Below are positions 31,501 through 40,158 of a stretch of DNA of 64,000 nt, piece by piece. Position numbers and translations under genes: made by a program. The notes beneath the pieces were generated by a model. The model was not told where the DNA came from. It made no database searches and saw nothing but the letters and a program-made list of their open reading frames with translations. Origin of the DNA: Parashewanella spongiae (GTDB lineage Bacteria; Pseudomonadota; Gammaproteobacteria; Enterobacterales; Shewanellaceae); NCBI RefSeq assembly GCF_004358345.1, contig NZ_CP037952.1:2852001-2916000 (forward strand), given 5' to 3'. Every line of letters begins with the position of its first letter. Within the stretch, counting starts at the first letter, position 1.

Positions 31501-31731
31501 TAGGCAATCCACTGTCTTTTTTGCTATAAAATCGATAACTTCATCAGCTTTAGGCTTGATTGCAACTTGATAGGCTAATCCCACCGCCGCTCCAGCCGGA
31601 CCTCCTGTAGCTAAACCAACACCAGCCGTTAAAGCCGTTTGAACAATAGTTTTTCCAGAAGGCATAGCATTATAAACCTGCCTTGCTAAGGTAGGGCTCT
31701 GCTTAGGTGCTATCGATGTTTCTGCACTCAT
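27304..31731 (-). CDS. Giant repeat-containing membrane protein of unknown function
   Basis: 1475 residues, function not recognised. Parts in order: glycine-rich hydrophobic N-terminus (about 25-165, including ATGGPAGAAVGLAYQ and FFVGTTAGYGG); a low-complexity polar region (~180-330); a central region (~340-860) of four to five diverged units of 80-100 residues, each with an aromatic motif such as ISYWRDV, HVLWQDV or VYLWRDI followed by a cysteine; one span at about 870-900 (GLPAGVAVGATSLIGC); basic QAKKAIYKLKKE and HKTDKKMDF; then one divergent and four close SH3-like repeats (about 960-1475). Paired cysteines and basic residues after the span suggest the centre faces out and the SH3-like tail faces in. 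It may be a surface or exported protein. Confidence 0.75.
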   Translation of the reverse strand: MSAETSIAPKQSPTLARQVYNAMPSGKTIVQTALTAGVGLATGGPAGAAVGLAYQVAIKPKADEVIDFIAKKTVDCLPDKVKESTVGKYTTSGIKTALQGTFAGALAPQGLVHGAITGTSGILASKGAVAVSNSVQDKLDVPKDSYLRCITNFFVGTTAGYGGTKLAGTALDYASAPTVENDEGYVSDDESDIKQPENTLLIEKHDDSPLKANHKAPINDDTLEGLLTNPKQVDIRDGPPDNSHNPSRMGGGRNILSVNENPKMNEPPRQHPRVSRDAENCVDMGRGVNRRKWFVPLGRDDNRGAIKPLGGVEECSVRNTVNNQGIVGLAPAKIKSTGCVPIFEILQIRGASSTTDSIPSYMEGCTPVFVNCNGGGHGVKFRQGTSFKQFHATPVNVSNQCVPPDAKAYDCNSALILPFGSVINTTDIPSEFNQALSPNSNVMVRTPNNNILVPWSMFYQKVREKNPHARCEGNNQGQPNTEFLTITDYNQAYNDIVSNCTTASMDASNGVLHLDDITIDVLGQALVESSANPPMVTDGFVSIPWVTFERRLQSSAASRGICSDSSRYPGSINSRTLTRRFLRRAFRTCDSPVVLNDAQYHPISVEDIGNITDSRGLNIPDDALVSAGGNHISYWRDVKPLLSECHLESRGIKKVGVEQMRQAIINAPKALDRICFVDNRKTPIIYGNVVHADDLSTAFQNGSAVELAPNDIVFNGEKHVLWQDVSRGFNYEDSACVRDRNAWRNVSRDTLFKSIEQAPRASFAERECSFQVDFLNSTEVIEVNNISQIFVQSYPQWSTTGLAINSNQEIMHEDRVYLWRDIAPFLPEQNTCEQSLETVDGELNAYKGVTESTLISAINRYRQSLVLDVVEKYGLPAGVAVGATSLIGCTIFGTCIVTRRQAKKAIYKLKKEVSAETNGALRLSEQEAKYILLQHKTDKKMDFKAITEEVKVLRKAGGTSNVKALFAVGESVEVLCLTGSKITGASVVARGTIDHIDTANKKAFICTSSGKVKEFDLTAVRKASVAVKSRSVKSGVDKEKWVDLEMVSTKPPVMPKPPESAQKSTPKASTTPPNKEKKLEPAITFRKGEAVTVVTKTNILGDTLTSATVVKNKGNKVVVRLKGDNLDKEFDKSIVRKQADPKAEASRLPAKKDAASDVPKNPITKQLESGAKATPKASATSSTTAKKLEPAITFRKGDTVNVVTKKSMFGDTVTSATVVKVNGDKIVVRLKGDKEDKEFEKSLVNKQAVPKAEAPKPSVKKEVETEVEKDVSKMPITKQPESVEKTIPKVSAAPSTTGNKHEPAITFRKGETVNVVTKKNMFGNTVTSATFVKVKGDIVVVRLKGDKEDKEFEKSSVSKLVSPKVEASKLEIPKPAVKKEAAKGVTKEVIKQPETVTKATHKPSAILSAAIKSPEPQVTFQKGEKVNVVIKKGTFWNTVTAATFVKVNKGDKIEVRLEGDKDVKEFDKSAVSKLG

Positions 31732-32104
31732 TATGACTCGCTTCTGGGTAAATGACCGTTAGAATACAGTGCATTAAATACGAGCAATCATTTAAGGTAA
31801 AGCCCAAACGAGCATATTTAATAATACGCAATACCGAATGCCGATCACCAGAAAGTAAGCCATTGAAAAAAAAGAAGTTAGCATTAAACAGCAAAGATTA
31901 CTGTTAGATTAAATTATATTTAACATAATAGGGAGTGTAGATCTTTGTGATTGTTTTAGAGGGGGTTAAATCAAAAAATAGCTGGGCAAGGAGCAAAAAT
32001 TCAACCCTGAAAATCTGCTCACCATAAACTAGTTTTGTTAGGGTCTGTTGATCTTTCAGCTTTCAGGATTAAATTTTGTGCTATTTGAGCATTTATCTGT
32101 TCAA

Positions 32105-32337
32105 CCTAAAAACATCAGTTGAACGCTGAGTATATGAGTAACTGTTTGAGCAATACGATGATTTTATTATTATGTTTTTCACCTAATGAGTGAAATGCTC
32201 TACGCTCACAAGCTTGCTAAAATGGCTGCTATCTGCGTTATAACTTTTGCAAGTAGAATAACTACTTGCTGCAAGCTACGCCTTAATATCAGCCATTTTT
32301 TCTACGCTTGAGAACGCAGTCAACTGATGTTTCTAGG
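32105..32337 (+). mobile_element. MITE-A, copy 2
   Basis: 233 bp from CCTAAAAACATCAGTTGA to TCAACTGATGTTTCTAGG. Its left flanking pentamer TTCAA (32100-32104) reappears not after the right terminus but after the group II intron at 34499-34503. The intron therefore sits exactly between the MITE terminus and its target-site duplication. The element is inserted in element F. Confidence 0.9.
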
Positions 32338-32946
32338 GAGCGCCACGAAGCGCTTTATTCTGTTGCGGGATTTGTCTCAACGTATACGCAGCCAAGCGAT
32401 TACATGGCCATAAACCAGAGACAGCAACGTTATTATTTATAATAAGTCCATCAGGTTGAAACGTACCTGACGGGATAATTACCAGTTCATCCCGAAATCT
32501 GACGGGCATGCATAATGGGTAACCGCTATGACATGAAGCCCTGTGACAAAGGCCTTGAATAAAGGTTGAGATGCAATGTAGGCCGCAGCATCAAGCGAAT
32601 TCAGTTAAGCGTCGTAAATCAAAAAATGAAGATGGGGAGTCTTTCCTAGTTGACGAACCCTGACACAAACAGAGAAGCAACTGGTAAATGCATCTGTTTG
32701 ATCTTCCGGCGTAATATGAAGTGGCATGTATTGAAGGAAATAAAGTGAACGTGGGAGAGCCTGAGTGTTGGAAGGTAGTGACTTGCACTATCCGAATATA
32801 AGGTAAACCGAAATTTCAGATAGGGCGCTCAGGCAGTCGGATGAGCCCATAGTACCGTTAACCGTGAAGACAACATAACTTCACATCAGGGAAGGGGCTC
32901 AGTGTTACACCCGTTTTTAACGTAACTTTTGAGGTGAAATTGCCAT

Positions 32947-34378
32947 ATGGCTAACACTCCAGTAAATATCAGAATATTACAGCGAAAACTTTACTTACGC
33001 TCAAAGCTTAACTCGGAGCTACGATTTTACAGCTTGTACGATAAACTCAGTCGCCTAGATATACTCGAAGAAGCCTATCGACGATGCAAAGCCAATAAAG
33101 GCGGAGCAGGAATTGATGGCATCACATTCAGTTATCTAGAGCAGCAAAAGAAAGTCGTTGCGCTGTTAAAAGAAATTCAAACTCAATTACAACAGAAAAA
33201 CTATCGACCTAGCCCAGTCAAACGAGTAGAAATACTCAAAGACAACGGCAAAACGCGGAAACTTGGGATCCCGATAATCAGTGACAGAATTGTGCAAATG
33301 GCGATGACAATAGTGATGCAACCCGTCTACGAACCTCATTTACATGAACACAGTTATGGCTACCGTCCATGTCGAAGCGCCCAGCAAGCGGTAAAAGTCA
33401 TTGAAATGAGCCTAACAAGGCTATCAGCACGTACTCGATGCTGACTTGAGCGCCTATTTCGATACCATCCCGCACGCTAAGTTGATGGCAAAAGTAGAAA
33501 GGCGAATAAGCGACAGCAGCTTTCTGAGTTTGCTGAAAAGCTTTATCAAAGCGCCCATCAGCATAGAGACGGTCAACGGGAAATGGCGAATAGAAGCAAG
33601 CCGATGTGGCACTCCGCAAGGCGGAGTTATCTCTCCACTACTGGCTAACATCTATCTCAACGATTTCTGTTTGAAAATACACGAAAAAACACCGTGTAAA
33701 ATCGTTACCTATGCAGATGATTTTGTTGTACTTCATAAGCAAACCTACACACAAGAGCAACTGGACTGGATAGCACAGCAATTAAGTGATGAAGGTCTGA
33801 AGCTAAATCAAAGTAAAACCCACTGTGTGGATATGGGAAAGCTGATGAATGAGTTTGATTTCCTCGGTTTTAACTTTCAACGGATCACAGGCCTCATCAA
33901 AGGCACCAGTTACATTAAGATACAGGCGTCTAAGGGATCTAGCGATTTAGAAAGTACCAATCTTTGTCATACCAGCGAAAGCTGGTATCCAGTGACTTTT
34001 TATAGGAAAAAGCAAAGGCACTAGACTCCAGCCTGCGCTGGAGTGACAAGAACTCATCGGTATACTTTCTTCCGCAACTTTCCTAAGAAGAGCCAAACAA
34101 AGCTGAAAAATAAACTCAGAGACATAGTGAAGCATCGAACCTCAAATACACTTGGCGTACAGATAAATAAAGTTAATCAAGTTCTGAGGGGATGGAAACA
34201 CTATTTTGGTGGGATAGGATATCCCAGAGGAGTATTTTTCAGAATAAATGGATTTGTAGTAAACCGATTCTATCGATGGCATCGTCGCTTAAGTCAACGT
34301 CGAAGCAAGTATCTATCACGAGGTGCTTACGAAAAATTACGCCAAGCTGGTCTTGAGTATTTACCCACGACAAGATGA
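32947..34378 (+). pseudogene. Group II intron reverse transcriptase/maturase, broken
   Basis: Compared with the intact copy at 48567-49847, a 2-bp deletion near 33417 shifts the frame after about 158 codons, and a 153-bp element inserted after 33934 adds stop codons. Palm motifs are still readable downstream, including QGGVISPLLANIYLN and YADDFVVL. The C-terminal maturase segment RGWKHYFGGIGYPRG is intact beyond the insertion. It cannot make a full protein, but the intact copy elsewhere could act on this RNA in trans. Confidence 0.93.
33935..34087 (-). mobile_element. Element D inserted in the RT gene
   Basis: A 153-bp insertion relative to the intact intron copy, counting one arm of the duplicated CTAAG (33930-33934 and 34083-34087). 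The interior holds REP-like palindromes such as CATACCAGCGAAAGCTGGTA and CTCCAGCCTGCGCTGGAG. A longer relative occupies 47170-47656, and partial relatives flank aroG. Confidence 0.88.
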
Positions 34379-34646
34379 TAAGCAAAGTGAAGGGGCTGAG
34401 AGAAGTGTAACAACAGAGCCGTGTGAGGGAAAACCTCATGCACGGAATCGAAGAGGGGCTGCTGGATAAGCGATAGCGAAGCCAGTAGCCTACTCTACTT
34501 CAAGGTGTGAGCAGTGATGCTTAGCCATCTAAGTGAGCTGGTCACAACACAGAACAGTGAATGCTCAAAAGCATCGAAAAAAGAGAGAGCGTAAATTGGT
34601 CGCTCTTTCTAAATAAAAGGTGCTGCGTTATCGTTTTCTTATTTGG

Positions 34647-34678
34647 AAACGAAGTAACGACAGTTTTGTATGTCGATA
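34647..34678 (+). repeat. 32-bp mini-repeat E
   Basis: Begins AAACGAAGTAACGACAG and ends TTTGTATGTCGATA; contains the hairpin CGACA/TGTCG. Other copies are at 21076-21107 and 45670-45701 (inside MITE-B), 57341-57372, and 47231-47240 plus 47538-47559 (split by MITE-C). This copy is near the right end of element F. Confidence 0.8.
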
Positions 34679-34768
34679 ATAACCAAACCTCACAAACTCT
34701 GTCTTGCATAAAATAACCAATTTATCTCTGCAAAAACAATCACGAAAGATCAACAGACCCTAGTATTT

Positions 34769-35830
34769 TTAAGCAACAAGTTCTCGTTGAGGCCATGCGT
34801 TTAATACTGCTTTTACCAGTGATGCTAATGGTATAGCAAAAAACACTCCCCAAACACCCCATAGCCCTCCAAAAACCAGTACAGCAGCGATAATAATCAC
34901 AGGATGTAAATCTACCGCGTCAGAAAACAAGAGTGGAACCAACAAATTACCATCAAGAGCCTGTATAACCCCATACCCAAGCATCAAATAACCAAATTCA
35001 GGGCTAATTCCCCACTGAAAAAAAGCAACTAGCATGATAGGAAGTGTCACTAATGTTGCTCCTAAGAAAGGAATCAACACTGATAAACCAGTTAAGACTC
35101 CAAGCAATGCAGCATATTGCAAATCCATCAATACAAAGAAGATATAAGTTGCTATTCCCACCACAAACAACTCAATCACTTTACCGCGAATATAATTAAA
35201 TATTTGTTGATTCATTTCTGCCCACACTTTGCCCGCAAGCTGTCTATTACTAGGGAAAAACCGCTTACTTCCACTGAGTAAAGTAGCTTTATCTTTCAAA
35301 AAGAAAAACACCATCAGCGGGACTAAAATTGAGTAAACCATTAACGCAAGAACAGACGCAGAATAGCCTATTAACTGCTTAACGAAATCTAAAAGGTGTT
35401 CAGTGTTGGCCAGTGCTTTTAATTCACCAATAAGTTCATTAATCTGATCTGTGCTTATATATTCTGGATATTTTACAGCCAAGTCATTTGTGAACATTAA
35501 CCCCTTATCAAGCATATTGGGTAATTCCGTAACCAAAGCCCCGCCTTGACGCCAAACACTAGGTACAATCCCTAACACTATCATCAGCATCAGCCCTACA
35601 AACATAAATAAAACAACAGAAGCACCTGTGGGGCGGTTAATGCCAATACGTTCCATTTGAGTGACAGGCCAATCGAGTAGAAAAGCTAAAACTAACGCCA
35701 CTATCAGTGGAGCAAGAATTCCTGCTGCAAAATAGAGAACGAAAAACACACCAAGTAAAATAAGTAAAAGAGTTACGGCCTGTGGATCACTAAATCTTTC
35801 TTTATACCAACTGGATAATAGGGTTATCAT
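34769..35830 (-). CDS. perM: AI-2E/PerM family transporter
   Basis: Polytopic inner-membrane protein of the PerM/YdgG superfamily; members have been linked to permease or Na+/H+ exchange functions and the substrate here is unknown. It is 353 residues with about eight spans: a cluster at 15-90, a long soluble segment (about 95-150), and a C-terminal cluster with LTGLSVLIPFLGATLVTLP and FGGLWGVWGVFFAIPLASL, both typical of the family. It lies in the same orientation as tusA, 42 bp apart. In related genomes, as I recall, it follows bcp; here 10 kb of accessory DNA intervenes. Confidence 0.9.
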   Translation of the reverse strand: MITLLSSWYKERFSDPQAVTLLLILLGVFFVLYFAAGILAPLIVALVLAFLLDWPVTQMERIGINRPTGASVVLFMFVGLMLMIVLGIVPSVWRQGGALVTELPNMLDKGLMFTNDLAVKYPEYISTDQINELIGELKALANTEHLLDFVKQLIGYSASVLALMVYSILVPLMVFFFLKDKATLLSGSKRFFPSNRQLAGKVWAEMNQQIFNYIRGKVIELFVVGIATYIFFVLMDLQYAALLGVLTGLSVLIPFLGATLVTLPIMLVAFFQWGISPEFGYLMLGYGVIQALDGNLLVPLLFSDAVDLHPVIIIAAVLVFGGLWGVWGVFFAIPLASLVKAVLNAWPQRELVA

Positions 35831-35872
35831 GAATTTTCACTTTTGCATTAAGTTAATTTTTGTCATTTGAGC

Positions 35873-36094
35873 TTATTGAATTTTAGTCACAAACAAATTC
35901 AAATGACCATGTAAATTTGTTGATTCTTCGACCAAATGGCCTTTTTGTTTCAAATATTTGGGAACATCTTGCTTAGAACTGCGGTCTGATAATATAAGAT
36001 GAAGTCGTTCACCGTTTGATATTTTTTTCAACGCGAGTTTAGTTTTCACCAAAGGTAGTGGACAACGAAAGTTACTTAAATCAATAAAAAGCAT
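35873..36094 (-). CDS. TusA/SirA-family sulfur-carrier-like protein
   Basis: 73 residues with the TusA-type two-layer alpha/beta fold. The diagnostic CPLP motif with the reactive cysteine is at residue 11 (LSNFRCPLPLVKTKLAL). Family members pass persulfide sulfur or act as partners of membrane transporters. It lies 42 bp upstream of perM in the same orientation and is divergent from the bepA-like gene. Whether it is the true tRNA-thiolation TusA or one of its paralogues cannot be decided from this window. Confidence 0.85.
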   Translation of the reverse strand: MLFIDLSNFRCPLPLVKTKLALKKISNGERLHLILSDRSSKQDVPKYLKQKGHLVEESTNLHGHLNLFVTKIQ

Positions 36095-36209
36095 AATGAT
36101 CTTGCTCTAACATTAGTATGACTATTATCCTAAGTTGTTGCAAAAACCACAAGCTGAACCAGAACCAATCTCTATCAATTAATGATAAATAACAAGTTGC
36201 GAGCATAAA

Positions 36210-37679
36210 TTGACTATTAAAAGCACATTCTCATTATCCAAAGTATGTTTAGCCAGCGCGACAAGCATAGCTTTGCTCGTTAGCTCGGCAACAAGTTTTG
36301 CGAAAACTGAATTACCAGACTTAGGCACAGCTGCTGTAAACACTTTCAGTCTTGAAAAAGAAACCAAATATGGTGATGCGTATATGCGAGCAATTCGCTC
36401 TTCAGCTCCCATTCTTTCAGATCCAGTATTAAACCAATATTTAACAGAACTTGGTAATAAACTCGTCGCACATTCATCAGGCGTTAAAACACCATTTTAT
36501 TTCTTCTTGATTCAGAACGATGAAATCAACGCATTTGCATTTTTTGGGGGGCATGTTGGTATCCACTCGGGACTGTTTCTCAATGCTGATAATGAAAGTG
36601 AACTCGCATCGGTTATTGGGCATGAAATTACTCATGTTACTCAACGTCATTTAGCTCGCTCTATAGAAGCTTCAGAAAAAGCTGGACCAGCTGCGCTTGT
36701 GGGAATGCTGGGTGCAATTTTACTTACTGTTGCAGCTCCTCAAGCAGGCATAGCGGCTTTAGCAACAACACAAGCGTTGGCCACACAGGCTAAAATAAAT
36801 TACACCAGAAGCCATGAGAAGGAAGCCGACCGGATAGGAATGCAAGTTCTCGTCGATTCAGGGTTCGATCCTAATGCGGCAGCAACTTTTTTTAACAAAT
36901 TATCAGCAAGATATCGTTTTACTAGCAAACCACCTCAAATGTTACTGACACACCCGTTGCCAGAGTCAAGGATCTCAGAAGCAAGAAATAGAGCGGCTCA
37001 ATATCCACATCGTTACACGCCGGATAATCTAGATTTTCAACTCGCAAAAGCCCGTATACAAGTTAGGTTTTCAAACTACAACGAACAAGCTGCCCTTTCA
37101 CTATTTCAAAAACAATTAAAAAATAACAAAACCAACTTCAATGAGGCTTTGCAATACGGGAAGGCTTTAGCACTGTTTCGATTAGAAAGGTTTGAGGAAT
37201 CATCCGAGATTATTAATGAACTTTTAGCGAATGACAACAGCAACCTGTTCTATATCGACACTAAGACTGATTTATTACTTGAATCTGAAAAGTATGATGA
37301 AGCAATCAATTTATTATCAGAGCAGTATGAACTAAAGCCTACTTCTCAAGTAATCAATATTAACTTAGCAAATACTTATATAGAAGCAGGTATGGCTGAA
37401 AAAGCAATCCCTTTACTTCAAGAAAGCATTTTCCTTGATAAAGATAATGTTTTGCCTTATCAGCTGTTATTTACGGCCTATCAAAAGGTTGGCAATTCTT
37501 CTTTAGAGCACTATACAAAAGCCGAAATTCTGGCATTAAACGCTGATTATAAAGGGGCGATTGATCAATTAAATTATGCTCATCAAAAAAATGGCGATAA
37601 TCCTCTGCAACTTGCAAGAATCGAAGCAAGAATTAGGCAATTTAAACAAGACGATAGAGAGCTAGAAAAACTGAAGTAG
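36210..37679 (+). CDS. bepA: M48-family periplasmic metalloprotease/chaperone BepA
   Basis: Quality-control protease for outer-membrane proteins (LptD, BamA). It is 489 residues. The start is TTG at 36210, the only usable start before the signal peptide (cleavage near SATSFA, about residue 31). The M48 zinc motif HEITH is at 138-142 with the third ligand glutamate at about 205 (SHEKEADRIGM). The C-terminal half (about 280-489) is TPR-like helical repeats, as in E. coli BepA. A functional link to bamC in this window is through the BAM machinery. Confidence 0.94.
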   Translation: MTIKSTFSLSKVCLASATSIALLVSSATSFAKTELPDLGTAAVNTFSLEKETKYGDAYMRAIRSSAPILSDPVLNQYLTELGNKLVAHSSGVKTPFYFFLIQNDEINAFAFFGGHVGIHSGLFLNADNESELASVIGHEITHVTQRHLARSIEASEKAGPAALVGMLGAILLTVAAPQAGIAALATTQALATQAKINYTRSHEKEADRIGMQVLVDSGFDPNAAATFFNKLSARYRFTSKPPQMLLTHPLPESRISEARNRAAQYPHRYTPDNLDFQLAKARIQVRFSNYNEQAALSLFQKQLKNNKTNFNEALQYGKALALFRLERFEESSEIINELLANDNSNLFYIDTKTDLLLESEKYDEAINLLSEQYELKPTSQVININLANTYIEAGMAEKAIPLLQESIFLDKDNVLPYQLLFTAYQKVGNSSLEHYTKAEILALNADYKGAIDQLNYAHQKNGDNPLQLARIEARIRQFKQDDRELEKLK

Positions 37680-37740
37680 TTTATCTAATTTGTTATCATC
37701 ACACACTTGCCTATATTAAAAGACAATTACAGGTTAATAA

Positions 37741-38091
37741 ATGACTAAAGTAACCATTTTTCATAATCCTAGATGCTCGAAAAGCCGTGAAACTCTCGCC
37801 CTTTTAAATGCAGAGAATTGCGAAATTACAGTGATAGAGTACCTTTCAAATACACCTACGATAGAAACGCTAACTGAGATATTAGAAAAACTTGCTATAA
37901 AGCCACGTAACTTAATGCGTATTAAAGAGTCAGAATATAAAGAGTTAGGGTTAAACAATGAGTCATTAACTGATATTGAGCTTATTAATGCGATGATTTC
38001 TTCCCCTAAATTGATAGAACGCCCCATTGTATTAGCAAATGGAAAAGCAGCTATAGGCCGCCCGCCTGAAAATGTTTTAAATATTTTGTAA
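37741..38091 (+). CDS. ArsC/YfgD-family oxidoreductase
   Basis: 116 residues with the thioredoxin-like ArsC fold. The N-terminal FHNPRCSKSRETLALL holds the single catalytic-position cysteine, and the arginine-containing segment ERPIVLANGKAAIGRPPENV matches the family's C-terminus. YfgD, the E. coli relative, also neighbours bepA (yfgC). True arsenate reduction is unproven; most YfgD-type proteins are of unknown physiological role. It is 61 bp after bepA and 10 bp before the DUF2069 gene. Confidence 0.9.
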   Translation: MTKVTIFHNPRCSKSRETLALLNAENCEITVIEYLSNTPTIETLTEILEKLAIKPRNLMRIKESEYKELGLNNESLTDIELINAMISSPKLIERPIVLANGKAAIGRPPENVLNIL

Positions 38092-38101
38092 CGGAGCAAG
38101 T

Positions 38102-38473
38102 ATGAAAACACAAACTCTGTTTCAATTGTGTCGCATAGGATACATGGCTTTAGTTCTACTGCTTTCTGGGTATTTTATTCGTTTAGGATTGAATGGGAAT
38201 TATAGCTTAGTTTTCAGTTTACTATGGGTAATCCCTTTGCTTTTACCACTCAAAGGCATCATAACAGGCAATCCTTATACTTACGCATGGGGTAGTTTCA
38301 TTCTTTGTTTATATCTACTTCACGGCTTAACACTTGTGTATGTAGCAGATGGTGCCTTTTACTTTGCAATTGTTGAGTCTTTGCTAATTGGTGCACTTCT
38401 TATCGGGTTTCCATACTATGCCCGTTACCGCGGCAGAGAATTAGGTTTAGGAATTAAAAAGAAGAAAAAATAG
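38102..38473 (+). CDS. DUF2069 inner-membrane protein
   Basis: 123 residues with four predicted spans (about 12-30, 36-52, 60-80 and 85-105) and a very basic C-terminal tail. The pattern GNPYTYAWGSFILCLYLLHG is typical of DUF2069 proteins, which usually follow an arsC-like gene and bepA in gammaproteobacteria. No function is established. Confidence 0.85.
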   Translation: MKTQTLFQLCRIGYMALVLLLSGYFIRLGLNGNYSLVFSLLWVIPLLLPLKGIITGNPYTYAWGSFILCLYLLHGLTLVYVADGAFYFAIVESLLIGALLIGFPYYARYRGRELGLGIKKKKK

Positions 38474-38477
38474 TGAA

Positions 38478-38504
38478 AATGCCATTTTCTTAACAAATGG
38501 CATT
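38478..38504 (+). terminator. Probable terminator of the bepA-arsC-DUF2069 group
   Basis: 10-bp stem AATGCCATTT / AAATGGCATT with a 7-nt loop right after the DUF2069 stop. The following T content is modest, so efficiency is uncertain. Confidence 0.5.
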
Positions 38505-38580
38505 CTCTTAACAAATCCGATTATCACAGGTATATCAAGTACATATCACTTACAACTAACTCAATTAATCCTGAGGCTGT

Positions 38581-40158
38581 TTATTGTTTATGTAAAAAAT
38601 CATTATAAGCAGGGTTTTGTGTTGCTTCTTGCCATTCATAATTTAAGTATTTAAGATGCTTAAAAAAGTCTAATTCTTGCTCAACCGTTACTTCGAATCC
38701 TGCTAATACTTGGCCAAATGCGGCACCATGGTTCCGATAATGAAATAAGGTAATATTCCAACGCTGGCCCAAAGTTTCCAAAAATGCATCTAATGCTCCG
38801 GGATACTCTGGAAACTGAAATTGAAAAATACGTTCTGTTTTTGTCTCAGGTGGTTGCCCACCAATCATGTAGCGAACATGCAGTTTTGCCAATTCATTCT
38901 CGGTAAAGTCTTTCACTTGGTAGTTCACTTCGGTAAGTTTCTTTTGTAATGTAAGCCTTTCTTGCACACCTCCAGTAATGCGGACACCAACAAAGACTTT
39001 TGCGGCACTGTCGCCAGAATAACGATAGTTAAACTCAGTAATCCCTCTTCCAGAAAGTGCTTTACTAAACTGCCTAAAAGATCCCTTTTGTTCAGGGATA
39101 GTCACTGAAAATACAGCTTCTTTATTTTCACCGAGTTCACATCGCTCAGAAATATAACGTAGATTATGAAAATTCATATTCGCGCCTGACAAAACAGCGA
39201 CCAACGACTGACCGCCGATGCTAGTTTGACAATATTTATTGAGACCAGCGAGTGACAAAGCGCCTGCGGGTTCAGCAATGACACGCGTATGTTCAAAAAT
39301 ATCTTTGATCGATGTACAAATTTCGTCGCTATTAACTGTTATTACTTCATCACAATAATGTTTTATTAGATTGAAAGTATGATCACCTATCCGTTTGACA
39401 GCAACACCATCAGCAAAAAGACCGACATTATTTAAATCTATCGGATGACCTTGTTCTAATGCTGCTAATAAGCAAGCGGAGTCTTCGGCTTCTACACCAA
39501 TTACTTTAATATCAGGCCGCAATTGTTTTAAGTAAACTGACATTCCCGCGAGTAAGCCACCACCACCAACTGGAATAAAAACAGCATCAATATTTGACTG
39601 CTGTTGCAGAATTTCTTTCGCAACAGTACCTTGCCCTGCAATAACGTCAGGGTCGTCAAATGGGTGTATAATGAGCTTTTGCTCTTGCTGTGAAATGGTT
39701 AGGGATTCATGTTGTGCTTCATTAAAACTTTTGCCCACTAAACGAACATCAGCTCCTAAGCGACGAACATTGTTCACTTTAATGTCTGGCGTGGTAATAG
39801 GCATAACAATCGTCACATTTATGCCAAGCTTTTTGGACGCTAGCGCTAAACCTTGTGCATGGTTGCCAGCGCTTGCGGCAATGACGCCATTAGGAAGTTG
39901 CGATTTATTCAATTTCGATAATTTATTGTATGCACCGCGCAATTTAAATGAGTGGACAGGCTGTTGATCTTCTCGCTTTAAAAATATCTGATTATTGTGT
40001 CCTGCCGATAATTGATCTAACCGTGTTAAATCTGTCACTTTGGCAATATCGTAAACAGGAGCCAAAAGAATACGCCGCATGTAATCCAACGCCAGTTCAC
40101 TCGTTAATACAGCCGATTGATTTGCTTGAGATTGACAACTGGCGTTAGTATCAAGCAT
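38581..40158 (-). CDS. ilvA: Threonine deaminase, biosynthetic
   Basis: PLP enzyme that makes 2-oxobutanoate from threonine, the entry to isoleucine, inhibited by isoleucine. It is 525 residues. The PLP lysine is in [12 protein letters not shown] (about residue 69), with [10 protein letters not shown] and the glycine loop [10 protein letters not shown] following. The C-terminal ~190 residues hold two ACT-like regulatory domains, which marks the biosynthetic form over the shorter catabolic TdcB. It is last in ilvGMEDA and overlaps ilvD by 8 bp. Its substrate is made by thrABC at 52.5-57.2 kb. Confidence 0.97.
   Translation of the reverse strand: MLDTNASCQSQANQSAVLTSELALDYMRRILLAPVYDIAKVTDLTRLDQLSAGHNNQIFLKREDQQPVHSFKLRGAYNKLSKLNKSQLPNGVIAASAGNHAQGLALASKKLGINVTIVMPITTPDIKVNNVRRLGADVRLVGKSFNEAQHESLTISQQEQKLIIHPFDDPDVIAGQGTVAKEILQQQSNIDAVFIPVGGGGLLAGMSVYLKQLRPDIKVIGVEAEDSACLLAALEQGHPIDLNNVGLFADGVAVKRIGDHTFNLIKHYCDEVITVNSDEICTSIKDIFEHTRVIAEPAGALSLAGLNKYCQTSIGGQSLVAVLSGANMNFHNLRYISERCELGENKEAVFSVTIPEQKGSFRQFSKALSGRGITEFNYRYSGDSAAKVFVGVRITGGVQERLTLQKKLTEVNYQVKDFTENELAKLHVRYMIGGQPPETKTERIFQFQFPEYPGALDAFLETLGQRWNITLFHYRNHGAAFGQVLAGFEVTVEQELDFFKHLKYLNYEWQEATQNPAYNDFLHKQ

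Larger units (their letters stand above)
32338..34498 (+). mobile_element. Group II intron, copy 1 (decayed)
   Basis: Starts GAGCGCCACG immediately after the MITE-A terminus and ends CCTACTCTAC immediately before the MITE's duplicated TTCAA. The last two bases, AC, fit the group II 3' rule. About 600 nt of structured 5' RNA precede the RT gene. Domain V is at 34416-34449 (GAGCCGTGTGAGG ... TGCACGG). It is about 99% like the copy at 47957-49967, apart from a 153-bp insertion and small indels. The lack of an endonuclease domain and the compact size suggest class C. Confidence 0.9.
32041..34760. mobile_element. Element F (non-autonomous) carrying nested insertions
   Basis: Perfect 17-bp terminal inverted repeats GGGTCTGTTGATCTTTC (32041-32057) and its complement (34744-34760), flanked on both sides by the dinucleotide TA. 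Without the nested MITE-A, intron and 5-bp duplication the element would be about 320 bp and has no transposase. Its right end is only 8 bp from the perM stop codon. Confidence 0.8.

Noticed and set aside
32591-32788. 65-codon minus-strand frame found in both intron copies
   Set aside because: It is antisense to the structured 5' ribozyme part; its conservation follows from intron identity.
35873-36094. Naming the TusA-like gene as the tRNA-thiolation gene tusA
   Set aside because: The CPxP motif shows the family only; the perM neighbourhood suggests a paralogue, so no symbol was given.
37741-38091. Arsenic-resistance function for the ArsC-like gene
   Set aside because: There is no arsenite pump or arsR nearby, and the bepA/DUF2069 neighbourhood matches the YfgD subgroup of unknown role.
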